NCBI GenBank assembly: GCA_036508635.1
Contig: DATCGY010000122.1
Span: 1 to 6,785, forward strand
Source of the DNA: FEN-727 sp036508635
Lineage (GTDB): Bacteria; Actinomycetota; Geothermincolia; Fen-727; Anoxymicrobiaceae
Length of the DNA stretch: 6,785 nt
Direction of reading: 5' to 3'
The notes beneath the pieces are model-generated. The model ran no database searches and had not been told where the DNA came from. It saw only the letters and a program-made list of their open reading frames with translations. Below are positions 6,266 to 6,785 of this stretch, in pieces. Within the stretch, counting starts at the first letter, position 1, and the number at the start of each line of letters is the position of its first letter. The translations under genes were made by a program, and so were the position numbers.

Positions 6266-6785
6266 TCACGCATCTTCGCCTCCTGTGCTACGAACGTTTT
6301 CAGCGGAGGTGATCAGGAAGATGCTCGTTAGCGCCCTGAGGTTCGGAAGGGCGCGTATCGCGCCCCGTTCCCCAAAGAACGAGGATCCCTCGATGGCTAT
6401 GCCGTTGGAGTGGCAGTACGCAACGAAATCCGTGATGCTCAGGAAGTGGAGGTTGGGCGTGTCGTACCACTCGTAGGGGAGGGACCGAGTCACCGGCGTC
6501 CGGCCCCTGGCCAGTATCTGCCAGCGCGCCCTGTAATGTGCGAAGTTGGAGAAGACCACGATAACCTTGTCGCTGACCCTTAAGGCTTCCCTCAAGACGG
6601 TATCCGGCTTCTTTGCCGCCCGCTGGAGGCTATCGTTGAACACGGCGTAGTCGAACGCATTGTCGCCGTAATCGAGGAGTGCGTCGTCTATCGGCTCGTG
6701 GAGCGCGTTCAGCCCCTTGCGAACGCACTGCTGAATAAACCCATCGTCGACATCGATGCCCTGTGCCCTGACCTCTTTATCGGAG
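6266..6785 (-). CDS. metW: MetW-like SAM-dependent methyltransferase (N-terminus cut by window edge)
   Basis: The frame is open to the window edge (first full codon at 6784-6782), giving 172 residues; the GTG at 6643 is internal and not the start. MetW proteins are usually about 195-200 residues, so roughly 25-30 are missing, including the glycine-rich SAM-binding loop. Visible family landmarks are QGIDVDD at 8-14 (acidic SAM-ribose end of strand 2), NAFDYAVFNDSLQ at 42-54, VLREALRV at 63-70, VFSNFAHYRARW at 77-88, and the diagnostic stretch LPYEWYDTPNLHFLSITDF at 102-120. MetW works with MetX (homoserine acetyltransferase) in methionine synthesis in many bacteria, though its exact chemical role is not settled. 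metX would be expected just upstream, outside the window. The stop is followed by a weak hairpin and T-run near 6195. Confidence 0.9.
   Translation of the reverse strand, partial: SDKEVRAQGIDVDDGFIQQCVRKGLNALHEPIDDALLDYGDNAFDYAVFNDSLQRAAKKPDTVLREALRVSDKVIVVFSNFAHYRARWQILARGRTPVTRSLPYEWYDTPNLHFLSITDFVAYCHSNGIAIEGSSFFGERGAIRALPNLRALTSIFLITSAENVRSTGGEDA

Overview
The window reads as a chromosomal stretch from a fairly high-GC bacterium. My best guess is an uncultivated anaerobic lineage of the Actinobacteriota (Geothermincolia or Aquicultoria type). That guess rests on the 'YLAEG...GF.TWLLIQNP' secreted repeats, which I associate with those groups, and on the CxxC-type MnmA. It is an inference, not a placement. 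There is no tRNA, rRNA, CRISPR array, phage gene or insertion sequence.

Left part, plus strand (2-1738): the 3' portion of a large, probably exported repeat protein. It has about three propeller-like GFGD units, a proline linker and four YLAEG repeats of about 100-107 residues. It ends at a strong hairpin terminator (1770-1802).

Middle (about 1803-2569): a short intergenic stretch with an imperfect inverted repeat, then a decayed minus-strand fragment of a second YLAEG protein. The fragment is truncated at both ends and faces the intact copy. It matches, in order, the tail of repeat 1, all of repeat 2 and the head of repeat 3 of the intact gene, but is clearly diverged.

Right part, minus strand (6121 down to 2570): a compact sulfur operon. 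A near-consensus promoter (TTGACA, 17 nt, TATATT) is followed by a leader of about 67 nt with a small hairpin, then cysK (cysteine synthase), a 65-residue Cys/His protein of unknown function, nifS/iscS (group I cysteine desulfurase) and mnmA (tRNA 2-thiouridylase). The order follows the path of sulfur: sulfide to cysteine, cysteine to enzyme persulfide, persulfide to the wobble uridine of tRNA. The small unknown protein sits in the middle and is the most interesting item in the window.

Right edge, minus strand (6266-6785): the C-terminal part of a MetW-like methyltransferase, cut by the window end. It suggests that a methionine-biosynthesis unit (often metX-metW) lies just upstream of the cysteine/tRNA thiolation operon.
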